A program made the translations under genes and the position numbers. Under the pieces are notes generated by a model. The model was not told the origin of the DNA and searched no databases. It worked only from the letters and a program-made list of their open reading frames with translations. Below, in pieces: positions 8,277 to 17,027 of a DNA stretch of 64,000 bases. This DNA comes from Flavobacterium sp. LHD-80 (lineage in GTDB: Bacteria > Bacteroidota > Bacteroidia > Flavobacteriales > Flavobacteriaceae). Within the stretch, counting starts at the first letter, position 1. Each line of letters starts with the position of its first letter. The DNA is taken from positions 310,001 to 374,000 of the forward strand of contig NZ_JAVFVS010000001.1 in NCBI RefSeq assembly GCF_030929605.1, given 5' to 3'.

Positions 8277-9533
8277 TTAAAGATGTTCCAATTCTTCTTT
8301 CCTAAATCTTTGATACAATTTGAATTTTGCACCTTTTACAATTTGAGATTTATAAATCCCAACAGAACCTGATGAAAAATAAGCAATTGTACAGCCAATT
8401 GCAATAAAGATTCCGGGCTGAATGCCAAACAATTCCATTCCCATAATGGTGCAGGCGATAGGCGTGTGGGTTGCGCCCGAAAAAACGGAAACAAATCCAA
8501 TTCCGGCTAAAAGAGCAATTGGCATTGGAATAATTAACGATAAAGCACTTCCTAAAGTTGCGCCAACAAAAAATAATGGTGTTACTTCACCGCCTTTAAA
8601 TCCGGCTCCAAGGGTAAATCCGGTGAAAAGAATTTTCAGCAAAAAGTCATACCATTGATTTGCATTTGAAAAAGAATCTACAATAACGGGAACGCCAAGT
8701 CCAGAGAATTTTGTGAACCCGAAACCCGCAATTGCAATTGATAAAATTACACCGCCAATAACAGGACGAAGCGGCGGATATTTTATGTTTTTTGAGAAAA
8801 GCGAACTCCAAAAATGTGTGCTTCTTGCAAATAATAAAGCTGCAAAACCAGATAAAAGTCCAATTATTATTGTATAAAAAATAGTATTGAAACTAAGTTC
8901 TGAAACAACGGGAATGCTATAATGTGTATGCTTTATTTCCCAAAATTCTACTGTAAAATAAGCAAAGTAAGCGACTAAAAAAGAAAGTAAAATGCTTTTG
9001 AAATTGATTTTGCTGAAATACAAAACTTCCAAAGCAAAAATAGCGCCTGCCAAAGGTGTTCCAAAAACCGATGCAAAACCAGCACTGATTCCGAGAATAA
9101 TTAAAATTTTGCGTTCTGAATTGTCAAGTTTGAAAATTTTGGTGAATTGATCAGCAATGGCGCCTCCCATTTGTACCGCAGTTCCTTCACGCCCTGCAGA
9201 ACCACCAAATAAATGTGTCAGCAAAGTTCCTAAAAGAACCAAAGGAGCCATTTTAAACGGAATCACTTTTTGTGGATTCTCATATTCTTCTAGCAGTAAA
9301 TTATTGCCTTTTGCTACAGATTCTCCCCAATAATAATAACTCAAACCAACTAATAATCCGCCGAAAGGCAAAAACCAGATAATCCAATCGTTCTGAATCC
9401 TAAATTGTGTTACCCATTCTAAAGAAACAAGAAAAAATGCAGATGCAGATCCTGATAAAATACCAATTAAAGCACAGATAAGAATCCATTTTTGAATTGA
9501 GAGCAGTAATTGTTTTGGGTTTTGGGAAGTCAT
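8277..9533 (-). CDS. CLC-family anion antiporter, motifs of the fluoride (CLC-F) branch
   Basis: A 418-residue inner-membrane CLC protein of about 10-12 helices, short and without CBS domains. The gating-glutamate motif is GREGT (114-118, Glu116), not the GREGP of chloride transporters. The helix-C motif is GNNLL (76-80) instead of GSGIP. A GGEVTP motif follows later. From what I know of the family, GREGT with GNNL-type motifs marks CLC-F fluoride/proton antiporters, so fluoride export is my preferred reading over the usual 'voltage-gated chloride channel' label. No fluoride riboswitch was recognised upstream (9534-9715). The gene stands alone. Confidence 0.85.
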   Translation of the reverse strand: MTSQNPKQLLLSIQKWILICALIGILSGSASAFFLVSLEWVTQFRIQNDWIIWFLPFGGLLVGLSYYYWGESVAKGNNLLLEEYENPQKVIPFKMAPLVLLGTLLTHLFGGSAGREGTAVQMGGAIADQFTKIFKLDNSERKILIILGISAGFASVFGTPLAGAIFALEVLYFSKINFKSILLSFLVAYFAYFTVEFWEIKHTHYSIPVVSELSFNTIFYTIIIGLLSGFAALLFARSTHFWSSLFSKNIKYPPLRPVIGGVILSIAIAGFGFTKFSGLGVPVIVDSFSNANQWYDFLLKILFTGFTLGAGFKGGEVTPLFFVGATLGSALSLIIPMPIALLAGIGFVSVFSGATHTPIACTIMGMELFGIQPGIFIAIGCTIAYFSSGSVGIYKSQIVKGAKFKLYQRFRKEELEHL

Positions 9534-9555
9534 TAATGAATGCTAAAATAGTTCA

Positions 9556-9711
9556 GCCACGAATTTCACGAATTTTCACGAATTAAAACAGAAAAAATCA
9601 TTTTTAATCTTTTTATCCCGATTGCTATCGGGAGTGGCAAAAGAAAAATAATTAGTGGAAATTCGTGCAATTGCTTCGCCTATTCGCTATCGCTCGGGTC
9701 GTGGCAAAAAA
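9556..9711. repeat. intergenic palindromic repeat with nested 36-bp insertion
   Basis: The left arm (9556-9584) contains three CACGAATT-type units after 'GC'. The right arm (about 9654-9710) contains the complementary AATTCGTG...CGTGGC but is split by a 36-bp segment bounded by two copies of TCGTG (9663-9667 and 9699-9703). A small hairpin around CCCGATnnnnATCGGG lies between the arms (9617-9632). No gene is present. Confidence 0.6.
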
Positions 9712-9715
9712 AACT

Positions 9716-10099
9716 TTACTGTACAACAGCTGTAAATTCGATTTCTACCAAATATTCTGGTGCAACTAATTTACTGATTTCATAAAATCCTGTTGTAGGT
9801 TTTACATCTTTAAAGAAAGCAGAATGCGCTCTGGCAACTTCTTCAAAAGTAGAAACATCCGTTGTAAAAATTCTAGTTCTGATCACGTCTTTTATTCCCA
9901 CATTCAAATCCTCCAAAACTTTTTCAACGCGTTCGATTATATTATAGGTCTGCGCATAAGCATCATCGGCTTTTACTTTATCGCCGTCAACGATTGCAAC
10001 AGTTCCCGAAACTTCAATGATATTACCAATTCTTACAGCACGGCAGTATCCCATTTTGTCTTCCCACGGTGATCCTGTTAAGATGTTTTCTCTTTTCAT
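9716..10099 (-). CDS. RidA-family enamine/imine deaminase-like protein
   Basis: A 127-residue protein of the RidA/YjgF/UK114 fold, normal family length. The catalytic arginine is probably in 'VIRTRIFTTDVS' (Arg around 92-94) and the C-terminal 'YLVEIEFTAVV' matches the family end with a glutamate in the active site. RidA hydrolyses reactive 2-aminoacrylate made by PLP enzymes. The divergent 'GSPWEDKMGYCRAVRIGNIIEVSGT' type N-terminus suggests one of the Rid subfamilies rather than archetypal RidA, so the exact substrate is unsure. It lies downstream of the cbpA-cbpM pair with a gap of about 160 bp. Confidence 0.85.
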   Translation of the reverse strand: MKRENILTGSPWEDKMGYCRAVRIGNIIEVSGTVAIVDGDKVKADDAYAQTYNIIERVEKVLEDLNVGIKDVIRTRIFTTDVSTFEEVARAHSAFFKDVKPTTGFYEISKLVAPEYLVEIEFTAVVQ

Positions 10100-10261
10100 T
10101 TTATGAGTTTTTTTGAATTGTTTTATGCAGTTTTAAAAACAAATTCAGGTTAATTAATGCGTTGCAATTTATGAAATAAGCCAATGAAAAAGAATCATTT
10201 TAGTTTGAAATCCCACTTAAAATCAGTCTTTTTTGTGATATTTTAAAATAGGAATAAAGGT

Positions 10262-10567
10262 TTATGCGTTGTCCTCTTCTTCGTAAATTCGAAGTTTGTT
10301 TTGTGTATTTGTCAAATGTTGCTGTAAAACTTCAATTTTATTCAACAAATGATAAATGGCATCAATTCCTTCTAAATTGATATTTAAATCATAATGCATT
10401 CGCATCATTTTTTCGATTGCAGGCAATTGTTCTGGTTCTAGGAATTCATCATTTTCTTCAAAAATAATTTCGACCAAACCATAATTATTCAGCTCTTTTA
10501 TAAATGTATTTTCAATTTCGTGATACAGACAAAATTGTTTTATTTGGATTAAATTTTTACTGCTCAT
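10262..10567 (-). CDS. CbpM-type modulator of the J-protein CbpA
   Basis: A 101-residue mainly helical protein with a MerR-like layout: 'LIQIKQFCLYHEIENTFI' N-terminal helices, 'EQLPAIEKMMRMHYDLNINLEGIDAIYHLL' in the middle (quoted in short parts) and a C-terminal coiled coil. E. coli CbpM binds the J-domain of CbpA and inhibits it. The assignment leans on context: its start overlaps the last 11 bases of the cbpA-like gene, so the two are translationally coupled. Confidence 0.75.
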   Translation of the reverse strand: MSSKNLIQIKQFCLYHEIENTFIKELNNYGLVEIIFEENDEFLEPEQLPAIEKMMRMHYDLNINLEGIDAIYHLLNKIEVLQQHLTNTQNKLRIYEEEDNA

Positions 10568-11477
10568 GATTTCTTAGTTTAGATAATTCGGTAAACAATT
10601 CTTTTTCTTTTTCAGACAATTTGGTAGGGACTTTTAGGTTGTAAATAACATATAAATCACCAAATTGATTGTCTTTTTTATAAACAGGAAAACCTTTTCC
10701 TTTTAATTTGACTTTTGTTCCCGTTTGAGTTTCGGCTGGAACTTTGATTTTTACTTTTCCGTCAAATGTTTTAATGCTGATTTCTCCGCCTAAAACTGCA
10801 GTGTATAAATCCAAATCAACATTGGAATACAAATTATTTCCATCTCTTTTAAAATCAGAATTATTAGAAATTGAAAAAGTAATATACAAATCGCCGTTTG
10901 GACCTCCGTTAACGCCAGCGCCACCATGTCCCGGAATTTTTATAACCTGACCATTTTCAACTCCGGCTGGAATTGTAATTCTGATATTTTTGCCATTTAC
11001 GGTTAAACTTTGTTTGTGTGTTGTATAGGCCTGTGCTAAATCAAGCTGTAATTCGGCATTAAAATCTTGGCCTCTATATTTGGATTGAGCTCGACTGCTT
11101 CGTCCAGATCCATACATCGAATTGAAGAATTCTGAGAAATCACTTCCTGAAAAATCTCCGCCAAAACCAGAAAAATCTTGTCCGCTTTGCTGTCTTGAGT
11201 ATTGCTGTTGCTGCTGATTTGGGTCATAACCTGCTTTTTCAAATTCGTCGGCATGTTTCCAGTCTTTTCCGTATTTATCATACTTTTTGCGATTTTCCGG
11301 ATTGCTTAAAACTTCATTCGCTTCGTTGATTTCCTTGAATTTTTTCTCCGCCTCTTTATCATTCGGATTTAGATCAGGGTGATATTTTCGAGCTAATTTT
11401 CGGTACGCTTTTTTGATTTCAGCTTCAGTTGCAGCTTTTGTTATTTCAAGTGTTTTGTAGTAGTCGATATAATCCAT
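10557..11477 (-). CDS. cbpA: CbpA-type DnaJ-family co-chaperone
   Basis: A 306-residue class B J-protein. J-domain at about 3-68 with the HPD motif in 'KYHPDLNPND' (His33-Pro-Asp). A Gln/Gly/Ser/Phe-rich linker (90-135) follows, then the two-lobed DnaJ C-terminal substrate-binding domain (about 140-295; 'IPAGVENGQVIKIPGHGG'). No CxxCxGxG zinc-finger repeats are present, which separates it from DnaJ and fits CbpA. It should stimulate DnaK ATPase in the cytoplasm under stress. It is followed with an 11-bp overlap by a CbpM-like modulator. Confidence 0.88.
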   Translation of the reverse strand: MDYIDYYKTLEITKAATEAEIKKAYRKLARKYHPDLNPNDKEAEKKFKEINEANEVLSNPENRKKYDKYGKDWKHADEFEKAGYDPNQQQQQYSRQQSGQDFSGFGGDFSGSDFSEFFNSMYGSGRSSRAQSKYRGQDFNAELQLDLAQAYTTHKQSLTVNGKNIRITIPAGVENGQVIKIPGHGGAGVNGGPNGDLYITFSISNNSDFKRDGNNLYSNVDLDLYTAVLGGEISIKTFDGKVKIKVPAETQTGTKVKLKGKGFPVYKKDNQFGDLYVIYNLKVPTKLSEKEKELFTELSKLRNHEQ

Positions 11478-11715
11478 CTTTTTGATTTTTTATAAACGTG
11501 AATTAAAACCTTGAATTTAAGAATAAGTTGTTAAGAATCAAAATACTGTATTCGTTTTAAAAGAAAAAATTAACGATTAACAACGATTCATCTGGAATTT
11601 GGTGTTTTTTTATTGGAAACTTAATATTGAAATTTGGCAGGTTTTTTGATTCTAAAAATTAGCCCAAATTATTGTTATAAAATCCTTAAAGTTAAAGTGC
11701 ATAAACAAATTATAT

Positions 11716-11723
11716 TATTTTTG
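11716..11723 (+). promoter_or_regulatory. candidate Bacteroidota -7 box for the 11778 gene
   Basis: TATTTTTG matches the TAnnTTTG consensus, 55 bp upstream of the start codon at 11778. The 300-bp gap 11478-11777 otherwise shows only AT-rich DNA. Confidence 0.4.
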
Positions 11724-11777
11724 CTTTGCTATACTATTTTATAAAATTATAAAAGCGAGATCGATAAAACTTTTTCA

Positions 11778-12500
11778 ATGAAGCATATTTTATTTTTCAT
11801 ATTATTTTTTACCGCTGCAACAGTATCAGCCCAGACAGAGTTTAGTACTAAATTTAAGAGTATTCCAGCTCCGAAATTTGGTGCAAAACCAAAAAAAATG
11901 CCGGCTCCAGATATGCCAGATCTTAACGATCCTGCTGCTCCAACTGCTGAAATCCCGAGTATCAAAACGCCAAATGTTTATGATAATACCAATTTGACTA
12001 CAAAATCGAAGTTTCAGGTAGGTGAAGAAAAAAGCAAATTTACGATGTCGACTGAAACTGAATTTGCAAATCCAGGCGATCGTTATATTGCCAAAATGGA
12101 AAAAGATTTAGATAAAGCCTTGAAAGATGCTGGACTTCGTGAAGGCCGAGGAACATTAGTGAAAAAGAATATTTCACTGGGTGATTTTAAAACAAAATCG
12201 CAATATTTTATTGTGAAGTTCCGTGATTTTGGAGCAATCGACGGCGATTTAGTAAAAGTTTCAAATAATGATAAAGTAATTCGGGATCAAATATTTTTGG
12301 ATTCTAATTTTAAAGATGTAAAAATTGATCTGGCTAACGGATTTAATAAATTAGATTTTGAAGCTTTAAATATAGGAAGCCTTGGAGGAAATACTGCCGA
12401 AATTCAAGTATTTGACGATAAAGGGCAATTGGTTACAAATGATTATTGGGACAATCTTGCTGCTGGATTTAAAGCTTCTATTGTTGTAACTAAAGAATAA
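11778..12500 (+). CDS. exported hypothetical protein
   Basis: A 240-residue protein with a clear signal peptide (1-19, 'TAATVSAQ'). It has a Pro/Lys-rich low-complexity stretch (about 27-65: KFGAKPKKMPAPDMPDLNDP) and a folded C-terminal part (about 95-240). The C-terminal part contains 'YFIVKFRDFGAIDGDLVKV' and 'NDKVIRDQIFLDSNF', which read as a beta-sandwich such as those binding secreted substrates. I do not recognise a named family. The gene stands alone on the plus strand and ends at a bidirectional terminator (12561-12596). Function unknown. Confidence 0.8.
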   Translation: MKHILFFILFFTAATVSAQTEFSTKFKSIPAPKFGAKPKKMPAPDMPDLNDPAAPTAEIPSIKTPNVYDNTNLTTKSKFQVGEEKSKFTMSTETEFANPGDRYIAKMEKDLDKALKDAGLREGRGTLVKKNISLGDFKTKSQYFIVKFRDFGAIDGDLVKVSNNDKVIRDQIFLDSNFKDVKIDLANGFNKLDFEALNIGSLGGNTAEIQVFDDKGQLVTNDYWDNLAAGFKASIVVTKE

Positions 12501-12509
12501 TTTTTAGAG

Positions 12510-12541
12510 ATGCTAAGATTCTAAGATACTAAGGTTCTGAG
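12510..12541. repeat. octamer (NNNCTAAG-like) repeat array, forward
   Basis: Four contiguous 8-bp units, ATGCTAAG, ATTCTAAG, ATACTAAG and GTTCTGAG, begin 10 bp after the stop of the 11778-12500 gene. Its inverted partner lies at 12626-12663. Confidence 0.85.
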
Positions 12542-12560
12542 ATTTTAATATTGATATATA

Positions 12561-12596
12561 AAAAAGAAGGTTCTAAAAATTAGAACCTTCTTTTTT
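12561..12596. terminator. bidirectional intrinsic terminator between convergent genes
   Basis: A 15-bp stem (12561-12575 with 12581-12596) with A tract on one side and T tract on the other. It serves the convergent genes ending at 12500 (+) and 12664 (-). Confidence 0.9.
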
Positions 12597-12625
12597 ATAG
12601 TTAGTGATTAAAGTTTGAAAAAAAA

Positions 12626-12663
12626 CTTAGAACCTTAGTATCTTAGAATCTCAGAACCTTAGA
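12626..12663. repeat. octamer repeat array, reverse
   Basis: Reverse-orientation octamers (CTTAGAAC, CTTAGTAT, CTTAGAAT, CTCAGAAC) that end exactly at the stop codon of the 12664-13191 gene. About 23 of 24 central positions pair with the array at 12510-12541. Confidence 0.85.
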
Positions 12664-13191
12664 TTAAAATGGATCCGCAGTAACTTTAAAGCTCATAGCG
12701 GCTTTTAAAGTAACATCTTTAGTAACAGATTCTTTCAGAGTAACTTGTGTTCTGATTTTATATTTGTCTGCTTTTATATATTGATCCAGTTTTTTATCGG
12801 TACAAATTAAATCAATTACGTTGGTTGTGGCCATAATATTGTCTTGATATGCTAATTCTATTTCGTCTGAATTTGTAGTCGAAATATACAAATGAACCGA
12901 TTTTAGAAACGTAAAAGTCTTATCTGAAGGATCAGAAATCGATAATTTTAGCGATCTCAGTTTTACATCTTTCACAAGACTAGCTTTAGTTTTGTTATTT
13001 TCAAATTCGGCAGATGAATTTGTCGTTACTTCCGGAGTGATAATTTCCGAAGGTAAATTAATAGGTGAAGTGCTTGGGATTTTTATTGAAGTTTCATTTG
13101 AAATGTTAAACGTCAATAAATCATCAACAGCATCACAAGAGGTTAAAAAGATTGACATTACTAGCGTCAGGGCAATAAATTTTGATTTCAT
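12664..13191 (-). CDS. hypothetical lipoprotein
   Basis: A 175-residue lipoprotein with lipobox 'IFLTSC' (Cys19). The body is Thr/Ser/Lys-rich with alternating hydrophobic residues, consistent with a beta-sandwich. I recognise no domain. Its stop codon is in contact with an octamer repeat array (12626-12663), and a second inverted pair of arrays lies upstream of the gene (13258-13350). Probably a surface or periplasmic lipoprotein of unknown role. Confidence 0.75.
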   Translation of the reverse strand: MKSKFIALTLVMSIFLTSCDAVDDLLTFNISNETSIKIPSTSPINLPSEIITPEVTTNSSAEFENNKTKASLVKDVKLRSLKLSISDPSDKTFTFLKSVHLYISTTNSDEIELAYQDNIMATTNVIDLICTDKKLDQYIKADKYKIRTQVTLKESVTKDVTLKAAMSFKVTADPF

Positions 13192-13257
13192 AGTTAAATT
13201 TAAATTGGGTTTTTCGTTACATACGAAATTTTTTAGATTTTGGATTTTTTTGCGACG

Positions 13258-13350
13258 ATACTAAGTTGCTAAGGTTCTAAGATTCTAAGTTTTTTTGTTT
13301 TTAAGGTATAAAAGAAAACTCAGAACCTTAGGAACTTAGTATATTAGCAA
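13258..13350. repeat. inverted pair of octamer repeat arrays
   Basis: Forward units ATACTAAG, TTGCTAAG, GTTCTAAG and ATTCTAAG (13258-13289) face reverse units CTCAGAAC, CTTAGGAA, CTTAGTAT and ATTAGCAA (13319-13350). The pair could fold into a hairpin of over 20 bp. It sits in the divergent gap between the 12664 lipoprotein gene and guaA. Confidence 0.85.
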
Positions 13351-13411
13351 CTAAAATGAAAAAAAAATAATTTTTTCAACGTTCCGATTTTTCAATTTCG
13401 AGAATAAAAAG

Positions 13412-13419
13412 TATTTTTG
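13412..13419 (+). promoter_or_regulatory. candidate -7 box of guaA, very close to its ATG
   Basis: TATTTTTG matches TAnnTTTG and ends only 3 bp before the ATG at 13423. If it is the real -7 element, the guaA transcript would start at or next to its start codon. Confidence 0.45.
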
Positions 13420-13422
13420 CGC

Positions 13423-14952
13423 ATGCAACACAACGTACTTATTTTAGATTTCGGATCGCAATATACACAGCTTATTGCGCGTAGAGTTCGCGAATTAAAT
13501 ATATTCTGCGAAATTTTCCCTTACAATCACTTCCCTAGTGATTTATCACCTTATAAAGCCGTAATTTTAGGAGGAAGCCCATTTTCTGTTCGTGCAGAAG
13601 ACGCTCCGCATCCTGATTTATCTCAAATTCGTGGCAAGCTTCCAATGTTGGCAGTTTGTTATGGAGCGCAATACTTGGCACACTTTAGCGGTGGAGAAGT
13701 AGCAGCTTCAAACACAAGAGAATACGGAAGAGCAAATTTATCTTATATTAAGGAGAACGAAGTTTTCTTTGATGGAGTTTCAGAGAACAGTCAAGTTTGG
13801 ATGAGCCACAGCGATAGTATCAAAGGACTTCCAACAAATGCTGTAAAATTAGCAAGCACGCATGATGTAGAATTTGCTGCTTACAAAATTGAAGGCGAAA
13901 CAACTTACGGTATTCAATATCATCCAGAAGTTTTCCATTCTACAGATGGATCAAAAATGTTGGAAAACTTTTTAGTTAAAATTGCCGAAGTTCCTCAAAA
14001 CTTTACACCAAATGCTTTCGTTGAAGAAATGGTGGCTGAGTTAAAAGAGAAACTAGGAAATGATAAAGTAGTTTTAGGATTATCAGGAGGAGTAGATTCT
14101 ACTGTTGCAGCGGTTCTATTGAATCAAGCAATTGGTAAAAACCTTTACTGTATTTTCGTAAACAACGGACTTTTACGTAAAAACGAATTCCAAAACGTTT
14201 TAGATCAATATAAAGGAATGGGATTAAACGTGAAAGGTGTTGATGCCGGAGATCGTTTTCTTTCTGAACTTGCTGATATCAGTGATCCTGAAACCAAACG
14301 TAAAACTATCGGACGTGTATTTATCGAAGTTTTTGATGATGAATCACATTTAATCGAAGACGTAAAATGGTTGGCACAAGGAACTATTTATCCTGACGTA
14401 ATTGAGTCGGTTTCTGTAAAAGGGCCATCGGCTACAATTAAATCGCACCATAATGTTGGTGGATTGCCAGATTATATGAAATTAAAAATTGTAGAACCTC
14501 TTAGAATGTTGTTTAAAGACGAAGTTCGTAGAGTTGGTGCTACTTTAGGAATAGATCCTGAATTATTAGGAAGACATCCTTTTCCAGGACCTGGATTATC
14601 AATCAGAATTCTAGGAGATATTACGCCAGAGAAAGTTAGAATTTTACAAGATGTAGATTCTGTATTTATCGAAGGATTAAAATCTTGGGGATTATACGAC
14701 AAAGTTTGGCAGGCTGGAGCAATTTTGCTTCCTGTAAACAGTGTTGGTGTAATGGGAGATGAGCGTACTTATGAAAAAGTAGTTGCGCTTAGAGCGGTTG
14801 AATCTACAGACGGTATGACGGCTGACTGGGTTCACTTACCTTATGATTTCTTGATGAAAGTTTCGAACGACATTATAAATAAAGTAAAAGGCGTGAATCG
14901 CGTGGTTTACGATATAAGTTCAAAACCACCTGCAACAATTGAGTGGGAATAG
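13423..14952 (+). CDS. guaA: GMP synthase (glutamine-hydrolysing)
   Basis: A 509-residue cytoplasmic enzyme converting XMP, ATP and glutamine to GMP in the last step of guanine nucleotide synthesis. The N-terminal class I glutamine amidotransferase has the nucleophile in 'AVCYGAQYL' (about residue 81) and the His-Glu pair in 'QYHPEVFHS' (about 169). The ATP pyrophosphatase P-loop 'LSGGVDST' is at about 222-229, and the C-terminal dimerisation domain carries '[13 protein letters not shown]'. I start at the ATG at 13423 rather than the TTG two codons upstream, because [13 protein letters not shown] is the family N-terminus. It is followed by a strong terminator (14964-14997). Confidence 0.97.
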   Translation: MQHNVLILDFGSQYTQLIARRVRELNIFCEIFPYNHFPSDLSPYKAVILGGSPFSVRAEDAPHPDLSQIRGKLPMLAVCYGAQYLAHFSGGEVAASNTREYGRANLSYIKENEVFFDGVSENSQVWMSHSDSIKGLPTNAVKLASTHDVEFAAYKIEGETTYGIQYHPEVFHSTDGSKMLENFLVKIAEVPQNFTPNAFVEEMVAELKEKLGNDKVVLGLSGGVDSTVAAVLLNQAIGKNLYCIFVNNGLLRKNEFQNVLDQYKGMGLNVKGVDAGDRFLSELADISDPETKRKTIGRVFIEVFDDESHLIEDVKWLAQGTIYPDVIESVSVKGPSATIKSHHNVGGLPDYMKLKIVEPLRMLFKDEVRRVGATLGIDPELLGRHPFPGPGLSIRILGDITPEKVRILQDVDSVFIEGLKSWGLYDKVWQAGAILLPVNSVGVMGDERTYEKVVALRAVESTDGMTADWVHLPYDFLMKVSNDIINKVKGVNRVVYDISSKPPATIEWE

Positions 14953-14963
14953 TAAGATTTTTC

Positions 14964-14997
14964 AAATTAAGGCATTACATTTGTAATGCCTTAATTT
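14964..14997 (+). terminator. intrinsic terminator of guaA
   Basis: A 15-bp perfect stem (14964-14978 with 14983-14997), 4-nt loop and a run of T, 12 bp after the guaA stop. Confidence 0.9.
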
Positions 14998-15014
14998 TTT
15001 AAAACCTACTATTT

Positions 15015-16931
15015 ATGAGAGAATTTTTAACGTTTTTTCTTGTCTTTGTTTTGTCTTTTAACAGAATAACTGCACAAGATTCATTTATTGAGCACAAAAT
15101 TCAAAAGGGAGAAACCGCTTATTTTATAGCCCAAAAATATAAGGTTTCGGTTGATGAAATCTACAAACTCAACCCCGAATCACAAAACGGAATCAAAGAC
15201 AATCAAGTAATAAAGATTCCAGTTCATTCTTCAGAAAAACCAAAATTAGATTCTCAAATTATTCACACCGTTTTGGCAAAAGAAACACTTTATGCTTTAT
15301 CAAAAAAGTACAATGTTTCTCAAGAAGCTATTCAGGAAGTGAATAAAGAAATTCTTGCTGGCGGACTTCAAATAGGTCAGGAATTAATTATTCCACAAAA
15401 TACTTCAAATTCTTCTAAAACAGAAAATACAACTATTTCAAAAAGCTCGCATCTTGTTGTGGCTAAAGAATCATTATTCAGTATTGCCAGACAATATAAT
15501 GTTTCGGTTCAAGATTTAGAAGATCTCAATAAAAATCTATTGCAAAACGGATTGCAGATTGGCCAGACGATTGCAATTCCGAATAAGAGAAAAACATTAG
15601 ACGGAAGAGTTCGTGTGATTAATCAGGAAACGATTTTTCATGTGGTTGAGTCAAAAGAAACTAAATTTTCGATTTCCAAAAAATATGGAATTTCAATTGA
15701 TCAGCTGGAATCTCAAAATCCAGAAATTGTAAATGGATTAGTTGTGGGGAATAAATTGGCCATCAACACGGCAGCAATTAAACCTGCAAACGAAAGCGAA
15801 GAATTGATGCTGGCTCTTGCCGAAAAGCAAGTTGTGGTTGAAAAAACAAAAGCAAAAACAGTTGAAATTGATGATTTAAAAGACCGATTGGTTATTCAGA
15901 AAGAAATGAATCAGAAGATTATAAAAATCAATGATTTAAAAGTGAATCTGAATGATATGAATGGTTCTAAAGAAAATTCGGTTGAAAAACTTCGATTGGT
16001 TTTAGAAGCTAATAAAAATGTTCAGGAGATTTTAATGGCAAAATTAGATTCTTTGGTAAATACAATGAATAATGATTTGGTTGAATTAAAACGCATGGAT
16101 ATTTTGAATGTCGATGAATCTAAACGTTTGGAAAAACAATCGTATGAGAGCATCGGAAAAACAAGCGAATTGTCTTCTCAGCTGAAAAAAGAATTGGCTG
16201 AAAACCGAAAAGCATACGCCGGTTTGATGAATAAAGTAGAAAAAATTGCTGTTGAAGAAAATCAGGAATACAAGAAGAAAATCCGCGAAAGCGAAAAAAA
16301 TAATAACATCACTTCAATTCAGCAACGACTTTCTTTGGAAGAAATTAAACGCTACAAAATTGAGCAGGAGCAAGGTGATGCACAGAATCAGTTATTAATT
16401 GCAAAAATTGATTCGCTAGATATTCAGAAAAAAATTGAAGTAAAAAGACACATCAGCAAGGCTTCTTATTATAGTATGGAAGCAAGGAAATTTGATGATA
16501 AATTGGCTTTGGTAAAATTGAAAAAGTATCAGGATGAGGCAATTAAAAATAAAAGCAAATTGGGTACTTCTGAAAACTCAAAAACGCTTTCGTTAGAAGA
16601 AATGAAACGTGAACTAAAAGAAAATCCGCTTAGAAAGGACAAAACTGTAAACGTTGAAGTTTTTGATAATCTTAAAGAAGTTTCGAATGGGTATTACTTA
16701 GTTTTGGGTATATTTACAGACGCAACACTAAGAGATAAGTTTATTATGAAACTTATTGATTCTGGTGATTTTAACGCAAGTTTCTTTTTCAATATCAACA
16801 GTCTATCGTACTATGTTTACTCTGATAAGTTCGAAAATATGGAAGAAGTTCTATATAAATGCAAGAAAAAGGAAGAAGATGAGTTATATAAAGAAATTAG
16901 TATTGCTAAAGTTGAAATCGATCTCAGGTAA
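15015..16931 (+). CDS. four-LysM coiled-coil protein with SPOR-like C-terminus
   Basis: A 638-residue exported protein. Signal peptide 1-20 (ending ITAQ) and four LysM repeats at about 26-70, 84-127, 146-189 and 208-250, each with 'KETxxxISxKYxxS' and 'LxxGQxIxIP' pattern. A long Lys/Glu-rich coiled-coil region (about 265-560) precedes a C-terminal domain (about 565-638: 'GYYLVLGIFTDATLRDKFI') that resembles the SPOR peptidoglycan-binding fold. It should bind peptidoglycan with both ends and span or brace the periplasm. The next gene encodes another four-LysM protein 96 bp downstream. Confidence 0.8.
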   Translation: MREFLTFFLVFVLSFNRITAQDSFIEHKIQKGETAYFIAQKYKVSVDEIYKLNPESQNGIKDNQVIKIPVHSSEKPKLDSQIIHTVLAKETLYALSKKYNVSQEAIQEVNKEILAGGLQIGQELIIPQNTSNSSKTENTTISKSSHLVVAKESLFSIARQYNVSVQDLEDLNKNLLQNGLQIGQTIAIPNKRKTLDGRVRVINQETIFHVVESKETKFSISKKYGISIDQLESQNPEIVNGLVVGNKLAINTAAIKPANESEELMLALAEKQVVVEKTKAKTVEIDDLKDRLVIQKEMNQKIIKINDLKVNLNDMNGSKENSVEKLRLVLEANKNVQEILMAKLDSLVNTMNNDLVELKRMDILNVDESKRLEKQSYESIGKTSELSSQLKKELAENRKAYAGLMNKVEKIAVEENQEYKKKIRESEKNNNITSIQQRLSLEEIKRYKIEQEQGDAQNQLLIAKIDSLDIQKKIEVKRHISKASYYSMEARKFDDKLALVKLKKYQDEAIKNKSKLGTSENSKTLSLEEMKRELKENPLRKDKTVNVEVFDNLKEVSNGYYLVLGIFTDATLRDKFIMKLIDSGDFNASFFFNINSLSYYVYSDKFENMEEVLYKCKKKEEDELYKEISIAKVEIDLR

Positions 16932-17027
16932 TTTTTGGGTTGGAATTAACAGTGGCCCGAATCTTGCTTTGACAAGAATTTAGTAACTTGTTTTTGAATT
17001 AAAAATTAAATTGTTTTAAGTCTTATT

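Noticed and set aside
9534..9715. Fluoride riboswitch upstream of the CLC gene
   Set aside because: I found only palindromic repeats, and no sequence resembling the conserved fluoride-riboswitch core on the minus strand.
12510..13350. CRISPR array
   Set aside because: Units are 8 bp without unique spacers of 25-40 bp, and no cas genes are present.
13412..13422. TTG two codons before the guaA ATG as start
   Set aside because: The family N-terminus begins at [11 protein letters not shown], and the TTG is part of the likely -7 box.
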